A stretch of DNA of 64,000 bases. It comes from Salinibacter grassmerensis. GTDB lineage: Bacteria; Bacteroidota; Rhodothermia; Rhodothermales; Salinibacteraceae. A program made the translations under genes and the position numbers. The stretch spans positions 966,818 through 1,030,817 of the forward strand of contig NZ_CAMTTF010000001.1 in assembly GCF_947077765.1 (NCBI RefSeq). Direction: 5' to 3'. The notes under the pieces were generated by a model that was not told where the DNA came from, searched no databases, and saw only the letters and a program-made list of their open reading frames with translations. This document shows, piece by piece, positions 27,922-36,856 of this stretch; positions within the stretch are counted from its first letter, which is position 1; each line of letters opens with the position of its first letter.

Positions 27922-28176
27922 ATGGAGTACCTCGCTCTCGGCATCATTCTGTACTTTATCCTGCGGACGTCCGGCAACCTCGTCCGTCTGATGGGGGGAG
28001 AGGAACGGACATCGTCCCAGCAAGGACCGGCGCACGAGTCTCCGTCCCGTCAAACCGAGTGGGAGGGCCCCTCGCCCCGCCAGCGAACAGGAACGGCGCG
28101 CAATGCGCCGACATTTTGGGGAAAAGACGTAGAGGACGCACGCTGGCAGGACCTCAACGGGGAGGCGAACCCGTGA
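27922..28176 (+). CDS. Small single-pass membrane protein
   Basis: The 84-residue product starts with a hydrophobic segment MEYLALGIILYFILRTSG (about 1-18). A short basic/polar stretch, a Ser/Gln/Pro-rich linker and a conserved-looking end with FWGKDVEDARWQDL follow. The arrangement (N-terminal membrane anchor and a short acidic cytoplasmic tail) is common in Bacteroidota small proteins of unknown function. It lies 51 bases after the dNK gene and is convergent with TonB. An upstream TTG at 27907 is an alternative start. Confidence 0.65.
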   Translation: MEYLALGIILYFILRTSGNLVRLMGGEERTSSQQGPAHESPSRQTEWEGPSPRQRTGTARNAPTFWGKDVEDARWQDLNGEANP

Positions 28177-28204
28177 AGCCCGTCCCGATAATGCCCCGCC
28201 AGCG

Positions 28205-28888
28205 TCACTCCGATGTGCCAAACTCGAAGGTGAGCGTCGTCTGGCTGGCAACCGGCTGGCCGTTCTGCTGGGCAGGGCGGAAGCGAGACCGGCGGGCGGC
28301 AACGAGGGCCGCCTCCTCGAGGCCGTAATTGAGGTGTGCGACGGCGCGGGCACGTCTCCCGTCTGCGAGCTGCCAGCGCTTCAGGACGGTCGCCCCGGTG
28401 ACCTGCCCCGTCTCGGAGACCTGCACGGCGATGCGGATCCGGGCCTGCACGTTCTCCTTGCGGGCAGCGGTCGGATAGTCGGGCTGTACGGCCCGGAACA
28501 GGCGGGCGTTGGTGTCGGGCGTGCGGGTTGCGCCCGGGGGGCCGGTCGTCCCCTCCCGCAGTTGATCGTCGTCCTCGGGGGCGTCGACGGCCAGGGCGGA
28601 CGTGCCAAACTCAATCTCTTCCTCGATTACGACGTTGTTGGGAACGACCCTTGGGGGCACCGGTGCCGGTGGGGGCGGCGTCTGCTCGCGGGCCTGGGCC
28701 GTCGGCTGCACCTCGTTGACCTGGATGCGGTCCGGGCCCCGCTCTCCGAATGGACCGTCCGGGGCCTGCGGGGACGGTGCCGGCCACCAGCGCACGAGGG
28801 CAACGCCGAGCGCCAGCACGACGGCCAGCGCCCCGAGAAGGCGTCGCCGGTACGCGTGGTCGGACGTGAAGGCGGTGGAGCGGCGCAT
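28205..28888 (-). CDS. TonB-family energy transducer
   Basis: The 227-residue protein has one N-terminal membrane anchor (LLGALAVVLALGVALV), a Pro-rich periplasmic linker (PPPPAPVPPRVVP), an acidic segment and a C-terminal TonB domain with AVQPDYPTAARKENVQARIRIAVQVSETGQV, a typical YP..A...G...I.V.V. pattern, ending TTLTFEFGTSE. It should transmit proton-motive force to outer-membrane receptors, but no ExbB/ExbD is nearby. The start is ATG 28888; an upstream start at 28942 is less likely. It diverges from the car leader. Confidence 0.88.
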   Translation of the reverse strand: MRRSTAFTSDHAYRRRLLGALAVVLALGVALVRWWPAPSPQAPDGPFGERGPDRIQVNEVQPTAQAREQTPPPPAPVPPRVVPNNVVIEEEIEFGTSALAVDAPEDDDQLREGTTGPPGATRTPDTNARLFRAVQPDYPTAARKENVQARIRIAVQVSETGQVTGATVLKRWQLADGRRARAVAHLNYGLEEAALVAARRSRFRPAQQNGQPVASQTTLTFEFGTSE

Positions 28889-29104
28889 CGGACGGACAGC
28901 AATAGGAATCAATAGCGTATCTTTAAAAAAGGGGGGTGCCATCTGTTTCTAGGCGGTGGGCACGCTCGGTTCGTAGTCCAGACGCGGGCGCTGTTCTGAA
29001 AGCCCCGGAAGTGAGACGTCGATCAAGAAGCTCGATCGCGAAACTTTTCGGCCTGCTTGCACTTTCATCCGCAGATTTTACGAGAACCGCCAATACTGAG
29101 TGTT

Positions 29105-29167
29105 ATGTCTCCCGACATACCCCCCGAACCTGGGCCCTGCTCACCGGCACCCACCCCATTGGATTAG
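29105..29167 (+). CDS. Possible 20-codon leader peptide before carA
   Basis: ATG at 29105 opens a 20-codon frame ending in TAG at 29165-29167, ten bases before the terminator stem. Eight of the 20 residues are proline, including a Pro-Pro pair. Leader peptides placed just before an intrinsic terminator are typical of transcription attenuation. Proline codons have no obvious link to pyrimidine or arginine control, so translation is uncertain. Confidence 0.3.
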   Translation: MSPDIPPEPGPCSPAPTPLD

Positions 29168-29176
29168 TTTCCCTGC

Positions 29177-29201
29177 CCTCCCCATTTGGGGAGGTTTTTT
29201 T
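29177..29201 (+). terminator. Intrinsic terminator in the carA leader (candidate attenuator)
   Basis: Arms CCTCCCC (29177-29183) and GGGGAGG (29188-29194) with loop ATTT form a perfect 7-bp hairpin, followed by seven T bases (29195-29201). It lies 45 bases before the carA ATG. The gene upstream (tonB) points the other way, so a plus-strand transcript entering the hairpin most likely starts in the 28889-29176 interval and would be the car leader. This is the geometry of transcription attenuation. Confidence 0.78.
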
Positions 29202-29246
29202 ATGGGCCGCGGTGCCGCCGTCTGTCACTGACCCTCCCTCCACACC

Positions 29247-30407
29247 ATGACCCACGCTTCTTCCTCCTCCACCCGCGATCCCGCCAAGCTGGTCCTGTCC
29301 GACGGCACCGTCGCCCGTGGCGTTGCGCTCGGCCAGCGAGGGCTCACCGGCGGCGAGCTGTGCTTCAACACGAGCATGACGGGATACCAGGAGATCATGA
29401 CGGATCCGTCCTACTATGGCCAGCTCATGATGATGACCCAGCCCCACATTGGCAACTACGGCGCCTCGGCCGAAGACATGGAAGCCGACACGCCGATGGT
29501 GGCGGGCTTCATCGTCCGCGACTACCCGCGTCGTCACTCCAACACCCAGGCCGACGAGACGCTTGAGGCCTTCATGCAGCACCACGATCTCGTGGGCATC
29601 GCGGGGGTGGACACCCGGGCGCTCGTTCGGCATGTGCGGGACAAGGGGGTCATGAACGCCGTCATCTCGTCCGAGGACCTGGAGGAGGAGACGCTCCTGC
29701 AAAAGGCACGCGACTGGCCCAGCATGGCGGGCCGCAAGCTGGCCTCGGAGGTGAGCACCGATGGCCCCTACACCTTCTGTGAAGGGCCCGGGCCGCGCAT
29801 CGCGGTGTACGACTTCGGGGTCAAGCAGAACATCCTGCGCTCGTTTCGCCGGCGGGGGTGCACGGTAAAGGTGGTGCCGGGCGACACGGACCTCGGCGAC
29901 GTGCTCGGCTGGGACCCCGACGGCCTGTTCTTCTCGAACGGCCCCGGCGACCCGCGCCCGATGGCCGATGCGATCGAGACCGTGAGCGAGGCCATCGACA
30001 CGGGCCTCCCGATCTTCGGCATCTGCCTGGGCCACCAGCTGATGGCCCTGGCAGAGGGAATTGAGGTCTACAAAATGCACGTGGGCCACCGCGGGGCGAA
30101 CCATCCGGTCAAAAACCTCGACACCGGGCAGGTGGAAGTGACGACCCAGAATCACGGCTTCGCGGTCGATCCGGAGTCGATTGCCCCGGAGACGGCCCGC
30201 GTGACGCATGTCAATTTGAACGACGATACGATCGAGGGGCTCGAGTTCAAGACCTTCGCCGGCATGTCGCTGCAGTATCACCCGGAGGCGTCTCCCGGCC
30301 CGCACGACAGCCACTATCACTTCAACCGCTTCATGGAGCTGGTGGCGGAGGAACGCGATGTGACACTGCCGGAGGCAGCCACCGAGCCGGCCGTCGCGAC
30401 GGCGTAG
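29247..30407 (+). CDS. carA: Carbamoyl-phosphate synthase small subunit
   Basis: The 386-residue glutaminase subunit supplies ammonia to CarB. The N-terminal domain shows KLVLSDGTVARG, FNTSMTGYQEIMTDPSY and VAGFIVRDYPRRHSN. The GATase I domain has IAVYDFGVKQNILRS, the catalytic Cys in FGICLGHQLMALAEG, and His/Glu in QYHPEASPGPHDS. The length is normal. It is the first gene of carAB and is preceded by a terminator-bearing leader, which suggests attenuation control. carB starts 119 bases downstream. Confidence 0.96.
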   Translation: MTHASSSSTRDPAKLVLSDGTVARGVALGQRGLTGGELCFNTSMTGYQEIMTDPSYYGQLMMMTQPHIGNYGASAEDMEADTPMVAGFIVRDYPRRHSNTQADETLEAFMQHHDLVGIAGVDTRALVRHVRDKGVMNAVISSEDLEEETLLQKARDWPSMAGRKLASEVSTDGPYTFCEGPGPRIAVYDFGVKQNILRSFRRRGCTVKVVPGDTDLGDVLGWDPDGLFFSNGPGDPRPMADAIETVSEAIDTGLPIFGICLGHQLMALAEGIEVYKMHVGHRGANHPVKNLDTGQVEVTTQNHGFAVDPESIAPETARVTHVNLNDDTIEGLEFKTFAGMSLQYHPEASPGPHDSHYHFNRFMELVAEERDVTLPEAATEPAVATA

Positions 30408-30526
30408 ACGACCGAAGATTGACGGGCAACGGCAGCAAGGCGAAGGCAGACGCCCGAGAACCATTGACGTCGGGAGGCCCCGACGGTGTTCATCCATCAC
30501 GCACCACGCACCCACGCACGTTCCCA

Positions 30527-33355
30527 ATGCCCAAGCGCACCGACATCGAGACCGTTCTTCTCATCGGGTCCGGCCCCATCGTGATCGGGCAGGCCTGCGA
30601 GTTTGACTACAGCGGCAGCCAGTCGGCCCGTGCCCTGATGGACGAGGGCTACCGGGTGGTTCTGGTGAACTCCAATCCGGCCACCATCATGACCGACCCG
30701 CTGATGGCCGACGAGGTGTACCTCCGGCCGCTCACCCCGTCGTCCATTGCGCAGATTGCCCGCGAGGAGGAGCCGGACGCCGTGCTGCCCACGATGGGCG
30801 GCCAGACCGGCCTCAATGTGGCGCAGGACCTGAAGAAAGATGGATTCTGGCACGAGGAGGGCATCGAAGTGATCGGGGTCGACATCGATACGGTCCAGAT
30901 CACGGAGGATCGCCAGGAATTTCGGACGCTGATGGACGATATTGGGCTCGACCAGTCCCGCAGTGACACGGCCAAGAGCCTGTTGGAGGCCAAGGAAATC
31001 ACTCAGGAGCTCGGGGGACTGCCGGTCGTCATCCGGCCGTCGTATACGCTCGGGGGCTCGGGCGGGGGGATCGTGTGGAAGGAGGAGCAATTCGAAGCGA
31101 TGATCACTCGGGGGCTGGAGCTCTCTCCGACCCATCAGGTGTTGATCGACGAGTGCCTCTTTGGGTGGAAGGAGTACGAGCTGGAGCTGCTCCGCGACCC
31201 CAACGACAACGTGATCATCATCGCCTCCATCGAGAACGTGACGCCGATGGGCGTGCACACCGGCGACTCGGTGACTGTGGCGCCCCAGCAGACGTTGACG
31301 GACAAGCAGTTTCAGCGGATGCGCGACGCGGCGATCAAGGCGATGAACTCGATTGGCACCTTTGCGGGCGGGTGCAACATCCAGTTTGCCTTCGAGCCGG
31401 GCACCGGGCGCATGATTGTGATCGAGATCAACCCGCGGGTGAGCCGCTCCTCGGCCCTCGCCTCGAAGGCGACCGGGTACCCCATCGCGAAGGTGGCGTC
31501 GAAGCTGGCGGTTGGCTACACGCTCGACGAGCTGCCGAACGAGGTCACCGGCGACACGAGTGCCTGCTTCGAGCCCTCGCTCGACTACGTGGTCACCAAG
31601 ATTCCGCGCTTCAACTTCGACAAGTTCGAGGGGGTCGACGAGGAGCTCACCACGCAGATGAAGGCCGTCGGCGAGGTCATGTCGATCGGCCGCACGTTCA
31701 ACGAAAGCCTGCAGAAGGCCTGGCAGAGCCTCGAAATCGGGTACGCGGGCCTCGGGGCCGACCGCCCGGACGCCGACCGTGAAACGGTGCGTGAGCGGCT
31801 GACGGCCCCACGCTGGGACAACCTGCTGCACGTCCGCCACGCCTTCCGCTACGGGGCGAGCGTGGAAGAGGTACACGACATTACCCAGATTGACAAGTGG
31901 TTTCTCTATCAGATCAAGGATCTCGTCGCCCTTGAGGAGGCAATCCGCTCCACTTCCCTCCGCGAGATGGACGCCCGCTTCCTTCAAGAGGCCAAGCGCG
32001 CGGGCTTCTCCGACGAGCAGATTGCCTTTCTCGTCCCCGAGGACGTGTCCGACCGCGAGGTGCGCGCCCACCGGAAGGACGAAGACGTCACCCCGGCCTA
32101 TCAGCTCGTCGACACCTGTGCCGGCGAGTTCCCGGCGGAGACGCCCTATTACTATTCCAGCTACGAGACCGTCAACGAGAGCACGGTCACGGACCAGCCG
32201 AAGGTGCTAATTCTCGGTTCCGGCCCCAATCGCATTGGGCAGGGCATCGAGTTTGACTACTGCTGCGTCCACGGCGTGAAGGCCGCCCAGGAGATGGGCT
32301 ACGAGGCCCTCATGCTGAACTGCAACCCCGAAACGGTGTCCACGGACTTCGACGTGGCCGACAAGCTCTACTTTGAGCCGGTCTTCTGGGAGCGGGTGCA
32401 GGACGTCATCGACCTGGAGCAGCCGGAGGGGGTGATCCTCCAGCTCGGCGGCCAAACGGCCATCAAGCTCGGCGAGCGGTTCGAGGAGGATGGCATCCAG
32501 ATCCTGGGAACCTCGTACTCGAAGATGGACCTCGTGGAGGACCGTGGCAAGTTCACGTCCATTCTCCAGAAGCTGGACATTCCGTTCCCGCCCTACGGCG
32601 TGGCCCACTCGAGGGAAGAGGCCCTCGAGACCGCCGACCGTCTCGGGTATCCGACCCTGATCCGGCCCAGCTACGTGCTCGGGGGCGAAGGCATGCGCAT
32701 CGCCATCAATGAGGACGAGGTGGCCGAGTACGTGGGCAACGTCCTGGAGACGTACCCCGACAACGAGATCCTGCTCGACCGCTTCCTCGAAGACGCGGTT
32801 GAGCTGGACGTGGACGCCATCTGTGACGGCGATGAGGTCTGGATTGCGGGCATGATGCAGCACATCGAGCCGGCGGGGGTCCACTCCGGCGACTCGACCG
32901 CCGTCCTGCCGCCGTTCAGCCTCTCCGACGCGGTGCTGGACACCATTCGGGAGTATGTGCGGGCCCTTGCCTTTGAGCTGGATGTCCTCGGCCTCGTAAA
33001 CGTGCAGCTCATTGTCAAGGATGGAACGGTGTACGTCATCGAGGCCAATCCGCGGGCCTCCCGCACGGTCCCCTTCATCGCCAAGGCGGCCGACATTCCG
33101 ATCCCCGCCATCGCCACGAAGGTCATGCTCGGTGAGAAGCTCGAGACCTTCCGCGAGCGGGGCGATCTGCAGTCGGACCTGGAGGAGTACGCAATCAAGG
33201 AGCCTGTCTTCTCGTGGGACAAATTCCCGGAGGTGCCGAAGGAACTCGGGCCGGAGATGAAGTCGACGGGCGAGTCGATTGCGTTCGTGGAGTCCCTCGA
33301 CGCCGAGCAGTTTGAGCAGCCCTACGAGATGAAGGACCTGTACCTATCCCGATAG
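30527..33355 (+). CDS. carB: Carbamoyl-phosphate synthase large subunit without MGS domain
   Basis: The 942-residue synthetase has both ATP-grasp halves. The first (1 to about 540) begins MPKRTDIETVLLIGSGPIVIGQACEFDYSG and has GGSGGGIVW and IEINPRVSRSSALASKATGYP. The second has GSGPNRIGQGIEFDYCCVH, GGEGMRIA and IEANPRASRTVPFIAKAADIP. It stops 35 residues after the SWDKFPEVPKELGPEMKSTGE motif, about 130 residues short of the E. coli enzyme (1073), so the C-terminal MGS-like allosteric domain is absent. Several Bacteroidota enzymes are reported with this short form. ATG 30527 opens the conserved N-terminus. Confidence 0.95.
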   Translation: MPKRTDIETVLLIGSGPIVIGQACEFDYSGSQSARALMDEGYRVVLVNSNPATIMTDPLMADEVYLRPLTPSSIAQIAREEEPDAVLPTMGGQTGLNVAQDLKKDGFWHEEGIEVIGVDIDTVQITEDRQEFRTLMDDIGLDQSRSDTAKSLLEAKEITQELGGLPVVIRPSYTLGGSGGGIVWKEEQFEAMITRGLELSPTHQVLIDECLFGWKEYELELLRDPNDNVIIIASIENVTPMGVHTGDSVTVAPQQTLTDKQFQRMRDAAIKAMNSIGTFAGGCNIQFAFEPGTGRMIVIEINPRVSRSSALASKATGYPIAKVASKLAVGYTLDELPNEVTGDTSACFEPSLDYVVTKIPRFNFDKFEGVDEELTTQMKAVGEVMSIGRTFNESLQKAWQSLEIGYAGLGADRPDADRETVRERLTAPRWDNLLHVRHAFRYGASVEEVHDITQIDKWFLYQIKDLVALEEAIRSTSLREMDARFLQEAKRAGFSDEQIAFLVPEDVSDREVRAHRKDEDVTPAYQLVDTCAGEFPAETPYYYSSYETVNESTVTDQPKVLILGSGPNRIGQGIEFDYCCVHGVKAAQEMGYEALMLNCNPETVSTDFDVADKLYFEPVFWERVQDVIDLEQPEGVILQLGGQTAIKLGERFEEDGIQILGTSYSKMDLVEDRGKFTSILQKLDIPFPPYGVAHSREEALETADRLGYPTLIRPSYVLGGEGMRIAINEDEVAEYVGNVLETYPDNEILLDRFLEDAVELDVDAICDGDEVWIAGMMQHIEPAGVHSGDSTAVLPPFSLSDAVLDTIREYVRALAFELDVLGLVNVQLIVKDGTVYVIEANPRASRTVPFIAKAADIPIPAIATKVMLGEKLETFRERGDLQSDLEEYAIKEPVFSWDKFPEVPKELGPEMKSTGESIAFVESLDAEQFEQPYEMKDLYLSR

Positions 33356-33471
33356 TAGGCCGTTGAGGCGGAGTATCCCGGACGGTCGGCACCTGTGCGT
33401 TCTGTTACCGATGGGCGGGGGCGTGCGGCGTACGAGGTCCCACGGTCATCGGATCTCAAGCCCCACAGGTC

Positions 33472-34317
33472 ATGTCTTTCGATCTTGCCAGTCTCACGTG
33501 CCACCGAGAGTGCTGGTCGCGGGCACTCGCCCCCCTGGCGCGTGCGGTCGTTCTTTTGCTCGCTGTCTGGGCGGGGGCGACGGCTCCGGCTTCGGGCCAG
33601 GCGGTGCGCGCGCCCCAGTCCGTCGATGTCCCGTCCGTGGACGAGCTCGCCCGGCGTGCCGTGGAGCGGAGTGGAGCACGCCCGAGCATGCTTGCCACCA
33701 CGGAGGGCGGGAAGATGCGCTCTCGGCTGCGTGGACGTCCGCCCGCCCCGCTTCTGCCCGCCCTGGACGGCTCGTCTCGGTTCCGTCGCGCCCTTCTGGG
33801 CAGTGCAGCCGGGGTGACAGTCAGTGTAGGGACGCTCCTTCTCTTGTCCGACGCCGACCTGACCGGCCGCCACGATCAGGGCCGGTACGGGGACAACGAG
33901 GAGCTACGGGCCCAAGGGGCCGCCTTGCTGTTGATCGTTGGGAGTGCGCCGATTGGAGCGGTGCTCGGGGCCGGGCTTGCGGACGACGGGCTGCCCGGAG
34001 AGGCCCTCTTCGCTGCGGGGCTTGGGGAGCTCACCGTCGGTGCAATGGGAGCCCTGGTGGGCATTGGGGGAGCGGCCCTCATCGGAAGTGGAACTCCGGG
34101 ACAGCAGGTGGGAGCAGGCGTTGGGGCGGGTGTGGGAGCGGCCATTGGGGCCGCCCTCGGAGCGACACTATCAGCTCCAAACGGGCGCGGGGCGCTCTCT
34201 TTTCGAGGAGGGACGTGGTCCGTCGGCGTGCCAGACATCACGATTCGTCCCACACTCCGAAATGATGTCCCCGTTGCTGCGCGTGTGCCCCTCATCACGG
34301 CGAGCCTCTACCGCTAG
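33472..34317 (+). CDS. Gly/Ala-rich membrane protein of unknown function
   Basis: The 281-residue protein has an N-terminal signal-like segment (ARAVVLLLAVWAGATAPASGQ, cleaved after GQ). A polar stretch follows, and then several glycine- and alanine-rich hydrophobic helices (LGSAAGVTVSVGTLLLLS, GAALLLIVGSAPIGAVLGAG, VGAGVGAGVGAAIGAALGA), ending in beta-strand-like polar sequence. The Gly-zipper look is common in outer-membrane or envelope proteins. No family is recognised. It lies between carB and psd on the same strand with a 116-base gap. Confidence 0.65.
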   Translation: MSFDLASLTCHRECWSRALAPLARAVVLLLAVWAGATAPASGQAVRAPQSVDVPSVDELARRAVERSGARPSMLATTEGGKMRSRLRGRPPAPLLPALDGSSRFRRALLGSAAGVTVSVGTLLLLSDADLTGRHDQGRYGDNEELRAQGAALLLIVGSAPIGAVLGAGLADDGLPGEALFAAGLGELTVGAMGALVGIGGAALIGSGTPGQQVGAGVGAGVGAAIGAALGATLSAPNGRGALSFRGGTWSVGVPDITIRPTLRNDVPVAARVPLITASLYR

Positions 34318-34452
34318 GGCCATGAGGGTTTCCGGACAACGTTCACGGGGACGGGTGAACTTTTCTGTGCTCTGAAGGTAAAGCGAGTTGTCGGTGAATC
34401 GCACCGTCCCTCAGTATGCGGACCCGGCTTCTTTCCGAACGTCGACCTGGTC

Positions 34453-35190
34453 GTGATTGCACGCGAAGGATACACAATTATCGCCGTCGCTGCGAGCCTA
34501 GCGCTCGTGCTGACGGCAGGGGCGTTTTGGGTCGACGCGTGGCTGTGGCGGGGGCTGATGCTCGCTCTTGCGATTGGGGGCCTCGCGTTTACTCTCTACT
34601 TCTTCCGGGACCCGGAGCGGACGCCGCCGCCGGACGCCCTGGAGACTGGCATCGTGGCCCCGGCCGACGGCCGGGTCGTGGAGATCGCGGAAGAGGAGGA
34701 GCCCCTGTATCTCGACGGCCCGGCCCGGCGCATCTCCATCTTTCTCTCGCCGTTGGACGTGCACGTGAACCGGGTGCCGGCACGGGGCGTCATCGAGCAC
34801 GCCGAGTACCGTCCGGGTGACTACCTCGTGGCGTGGCATCCGAAGGCCAGTGAAAAGAACGAGCGGTCCGAGTTCGGCCTGCGACACCCCAGTGGCACGA
34901 AACTCCTGTTTAAGCAAATCGCGGGGGCGGTGGCACGCCGCATCGAATACGATCTCCATGAGGGGGATACGGTGGAAACCGGGGCGCGCTTCGGCATCGT
35001 CAAGTTTGGGTCCCGGATGGACCTGCTCGTGCCGCCATCGGTAGAGCTTCACGCAGAAGAGGGACAGGTGGTGCGGGCGGGGACGACGGTTCTGGGACGC
35101 ATCCCGACGCCCGACTCCGGCCAGTCCTCGTCCTCGGAGGCAACCGCCGCGCCGGCCGCCTCGTCCGCACGCCGCTCGTCTGCTTCTTGA
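34453..35190 (+). CDS. psd: Phosphatidylserine decarboxylase (short form)
   Basis: The 245-residue protein has an N-terminal membrane hairpin (VAASLALVLTAGAFWVDAW and LMLALAIGGLAFTLYFFRDP). The motifs FFRDPERTPPPD, IVAPADGRVVEI, ISIFLSPLDVHVNR and GIVKFGSRMDLLVP are those of the short Psd proenzyme, which self-cleaves at Gly-Ser in the last motif to make the pyruvoyl group. It makes phosphatidylethanolamine from phosphatidylserine. The start is GTG 34453. A Ser/Ala-rich tail follows the last motif. pssA follows after 16 bases. Confidence 0.93.
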   Translation: MIAREGYTIIAVAASLALVLTAGAFWVDAWLWRGLMLALAIGGLAFTLYFFRDPERTPPPDALETGIVAPADGRVVEIAEEEEPLYLDGPARRISIFLSPLDVHVNRVPARGVIEHAEYRPGDYLVAWHPKASEKNERSEFGLRHPSGTKLLFKQIAGAVARRIEYDLHEGDTVETGARFGIVKFGSRMDLLVPPSVELHAEEGQVVRAGTTVLGRIPTPDSGQSSSSEATAAPAASSARRSSAS

Positions 35191-35206
35191 TTGCTGACCG
35201 AATGGG

Positions 35207-36082
35207 ATGATCGACCTCTTTGGGGCCGACCGTGCGGGCAGTACGGCCCGGGCGGACGACCGCTCCTCCCGGCCGGCGAGCGTTCGGCGTCGTCTCCGTG
35301 CTTATCGGAGTGCGCGCCGTGAGCAGCGGGGCGACCGACCGCCGCCCCGGGTGGCGGTGCCGTCCTTCTTCACGCTGATGAACCTGCTGTGCGGGTTCAT
35401 GGCCCTCACGCAGGTGGCGAACGCAGCGTTCGTCATGGCCTGCTGGCTCATTGTGCTGGCCGGCTTCTTCGATCTGCTCGACGGCGTGATGGCACGCCTC
35501 GCGGGCGCCGACAGCCCATTTGGCGTCCAGCTCGATTCCCTCAGCGACATCGTGTCGTTCGGGGTGGCACCGTCATTTCTGCTCTACGGATACGTGCTGA
35601 ACGCCCTCAACCCGGTCGGGATGATCGTTGCTGCCCTGCCGGCACTCTGCGGGGCGGTGCGGCTGGCCCGTTACAACATGACCGCGGACGAGAGCGACAA
35701 AGAAGGCTTCGAGGGCCTTCCCATTCCGGGACAGGCCATTGCCGTCGTGGCGCTCATCCTGGCTGCCGAGAACTCGCCCTGGGACGGCCGCTTTGCCCTC
35801 GACAGCCTCCGCGTCGTGCTGCCCGTCGTTATCGTGTTGTCCGGGCTGATGGTATCGAGCATCCGGTTCGACGCCATCCCCATGCCCTCCCTGGAGACCG
35901 TGCGCACGCATCCCCGAAAAGTTGCCGCGTACGGGCTCGCGGGACTGCTGATCGTGGGGCTCCAAGAGCGGGGGCTTCTGATCGTCCTGACTGCCTACCT
36001 GTTGCACGGCGTGGGACGGGCTCTCTACAAGCTCGGGCGGGCGCTCATTGCTCCGGTGCCGGACGGGCCGCCGGGCTCCTGA
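35207..36082 (+). CDS. pssA: CDP-diacylglycerol-serine O-phosphatidyltransferase
   Basis: The 291-residue protein has about eight membrane segments and the CDP-alcohol phosphotransferase motif DLLDGVMARLAG...GVQLDSLSDIVSFG (D-G-x2-A-R-x8-G-x3-D-x3-D). It makes phosphatidylserine, the substrate of the adjacent psd product. The first 45 residues are basic and polar, an N-terminal extension not needed for the core. It lies 16 bases after psd, in one operon. Together the two genes give the whole route to PE. Confidence 0.93.
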   Translation: MIDLFGADRAGSTARADDRSSRPASVRRRLRAYRSARREQRGDRPPPRVAVPSFFTLMNLLCGFMALTQVANAAFVMACWLIVLAGFFDLLDGVMARLAGADSPFGVQLDSLSDIVSFGVAPSFLLYGYVLNALNPVGMIVAALPALCGAVRLARYNMTADESDKEGFEGLPIPGQAIAVVALILAAENSPWDGRFALDSLRVVLPVVIVLSGLMVSSIRFDAIPMPSLETVRTHPRKVAAYGLAGLLIVGLQERGLLIVLTAYLLHGVGRALYKLGRALIAPVPDGPPGS

Positions 36083-36134
36083 AGACGCCGACCATCTCAA
36101 CATTCTCTGCCGTTTTCTGCATCCGACTGCACCC

Positions 36135-36413
36135 ATGTACAAAGCTACGATCTCGATCACCCTCCGCCCGTCCATCCTCGATCCCGAGGGCAAGACCATC
36201 CAGCACGCCCTGACCAACCTCGGGTACGACGCGGTGGACCAGGTACGCATGGGCAAGCAGGCGGAGGTGTGGATCGACGCGGCCAGCGAAGCCGAGGCCC
36301 GTGAGGTGGCCACGGAGGCCTGCGAAAAGCTACTCGCAAACCCTGTCACCGAAAACTTCGACATCCAGATCGAATCTGCGTCCCGCGAGGCGGCCGAGGA
36401 GGGAACGGCCTGA
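36135..36413 (+). CDS. purS: FGAM synthase subunit PurS
   Basis: The 92-residue protein MYKATISITLRPSILDPEGKT, with ALTNLGYDAVDQVRMGK and the CEKLLANPVTENFDIQI end, matches PurS, the small subunit that couples PurQ and PurL in purine synthesis. The length is normal (about 80-95). PurQ and PurL are not in the window. It follows pssA by 52 bases and may share its transcript. Confidence 0.93.
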   Translation: MYKATISITLRPSILDPEGKTIQHALTNLGYDAVDQVRMGKQAEVWIDAASEAEAREVATEACEKLLANPVTENFDIQIESASREAAEEGTA

Positions 36414-36496
36414 CGACGCAACCGTCCTCACCCCATTGGGTACTCGATGCGTTTGCCTGCGACAATCCGTTCACGAATTCCATTCGTTTGCTTGCT

Positions 36497-36835
36497 ATGA
36501 CTGAGGGTTTTCCGCAACGCATGCTTGGGGCACCGGCTGAGCCGGACGTCAAACCGGCGCCGCCGGAGGTGGAAGAGGCCGAACAAGAAGAGGAAGACAG
36601 GGGCACCGACGAGCCCTGGTTCGTCGTCCTCTTCAACGACGAAGTGCACACCTTCGAGGAGGTCATCGGGCAGCTGGTGAAGGCCACGGGCTGTAGCCGT
36701 GGTGAGGCCGAAGACATGGCCTGGACGGTTCACAACGAGGGCAAGGCGACCGTCTACGAGGGCACTTTTGAGGAGTGCTTCGAGGTCCAGAGTGTGCTGA
36801 AGGAAATCCAGCTCGTGACGGAAATTCAGGGGTAG
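36497..36835 (+). CDS. clpS: ClpS adaptor for N-end rule proteolysis
   Basis: The 112-residue protein has a long acidic Glu-rich N-terminal extension (about 1-40) and then the ClpS core PWFVVLFNDEVHTFEEVIGQL, AEDMAWTVHNEGKATVYEG and ECFEVQSVLKEIQL. The N-degron-binding region NDEVHT and the HNEG motif are present. It delivers substrates to ClpAP. The ATG at 36497 is preferred to an upstream TTG. It converges with a propeller lipoprotein gene, and the stops are only 20 bases apart. Confidence 0.92.
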   Translation: MTEGFPQRMLGAPAEPDVKPAPPEVEEAEQEEEDRGTDEPWFVVLFNDEVHTFEEVIGQLVKATGCSRGEAEDMAWTVHNEGKATVYEGTFEECFEVQSVLKEIQLVTEIQG

Positions 36836-36836
36836 G

Positions 36837-36856
36837 AGGCCCTCCCGGCAGGGCCT
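36837..36856. terminator. Hairpin between convergent clpS and lipoprotein genes
   Basis: AGGCCCT (36837-36843) and AGGGCCT (36850-36856) form a perfect 7-bp stem with a six-base loop. It sits between the two stops and overlaps the stop codon of the minus-strand gene. No T run follows on either strand, so it would be a weak or factor-assisted bidirectional terminator. Confidence 0.4.

Noticed and set aside
30497-32071. 524-codon minus frame over carB
   Set aside because: It is a shadow of carB; the translation is Arg/Leu/His-rich without motifs.
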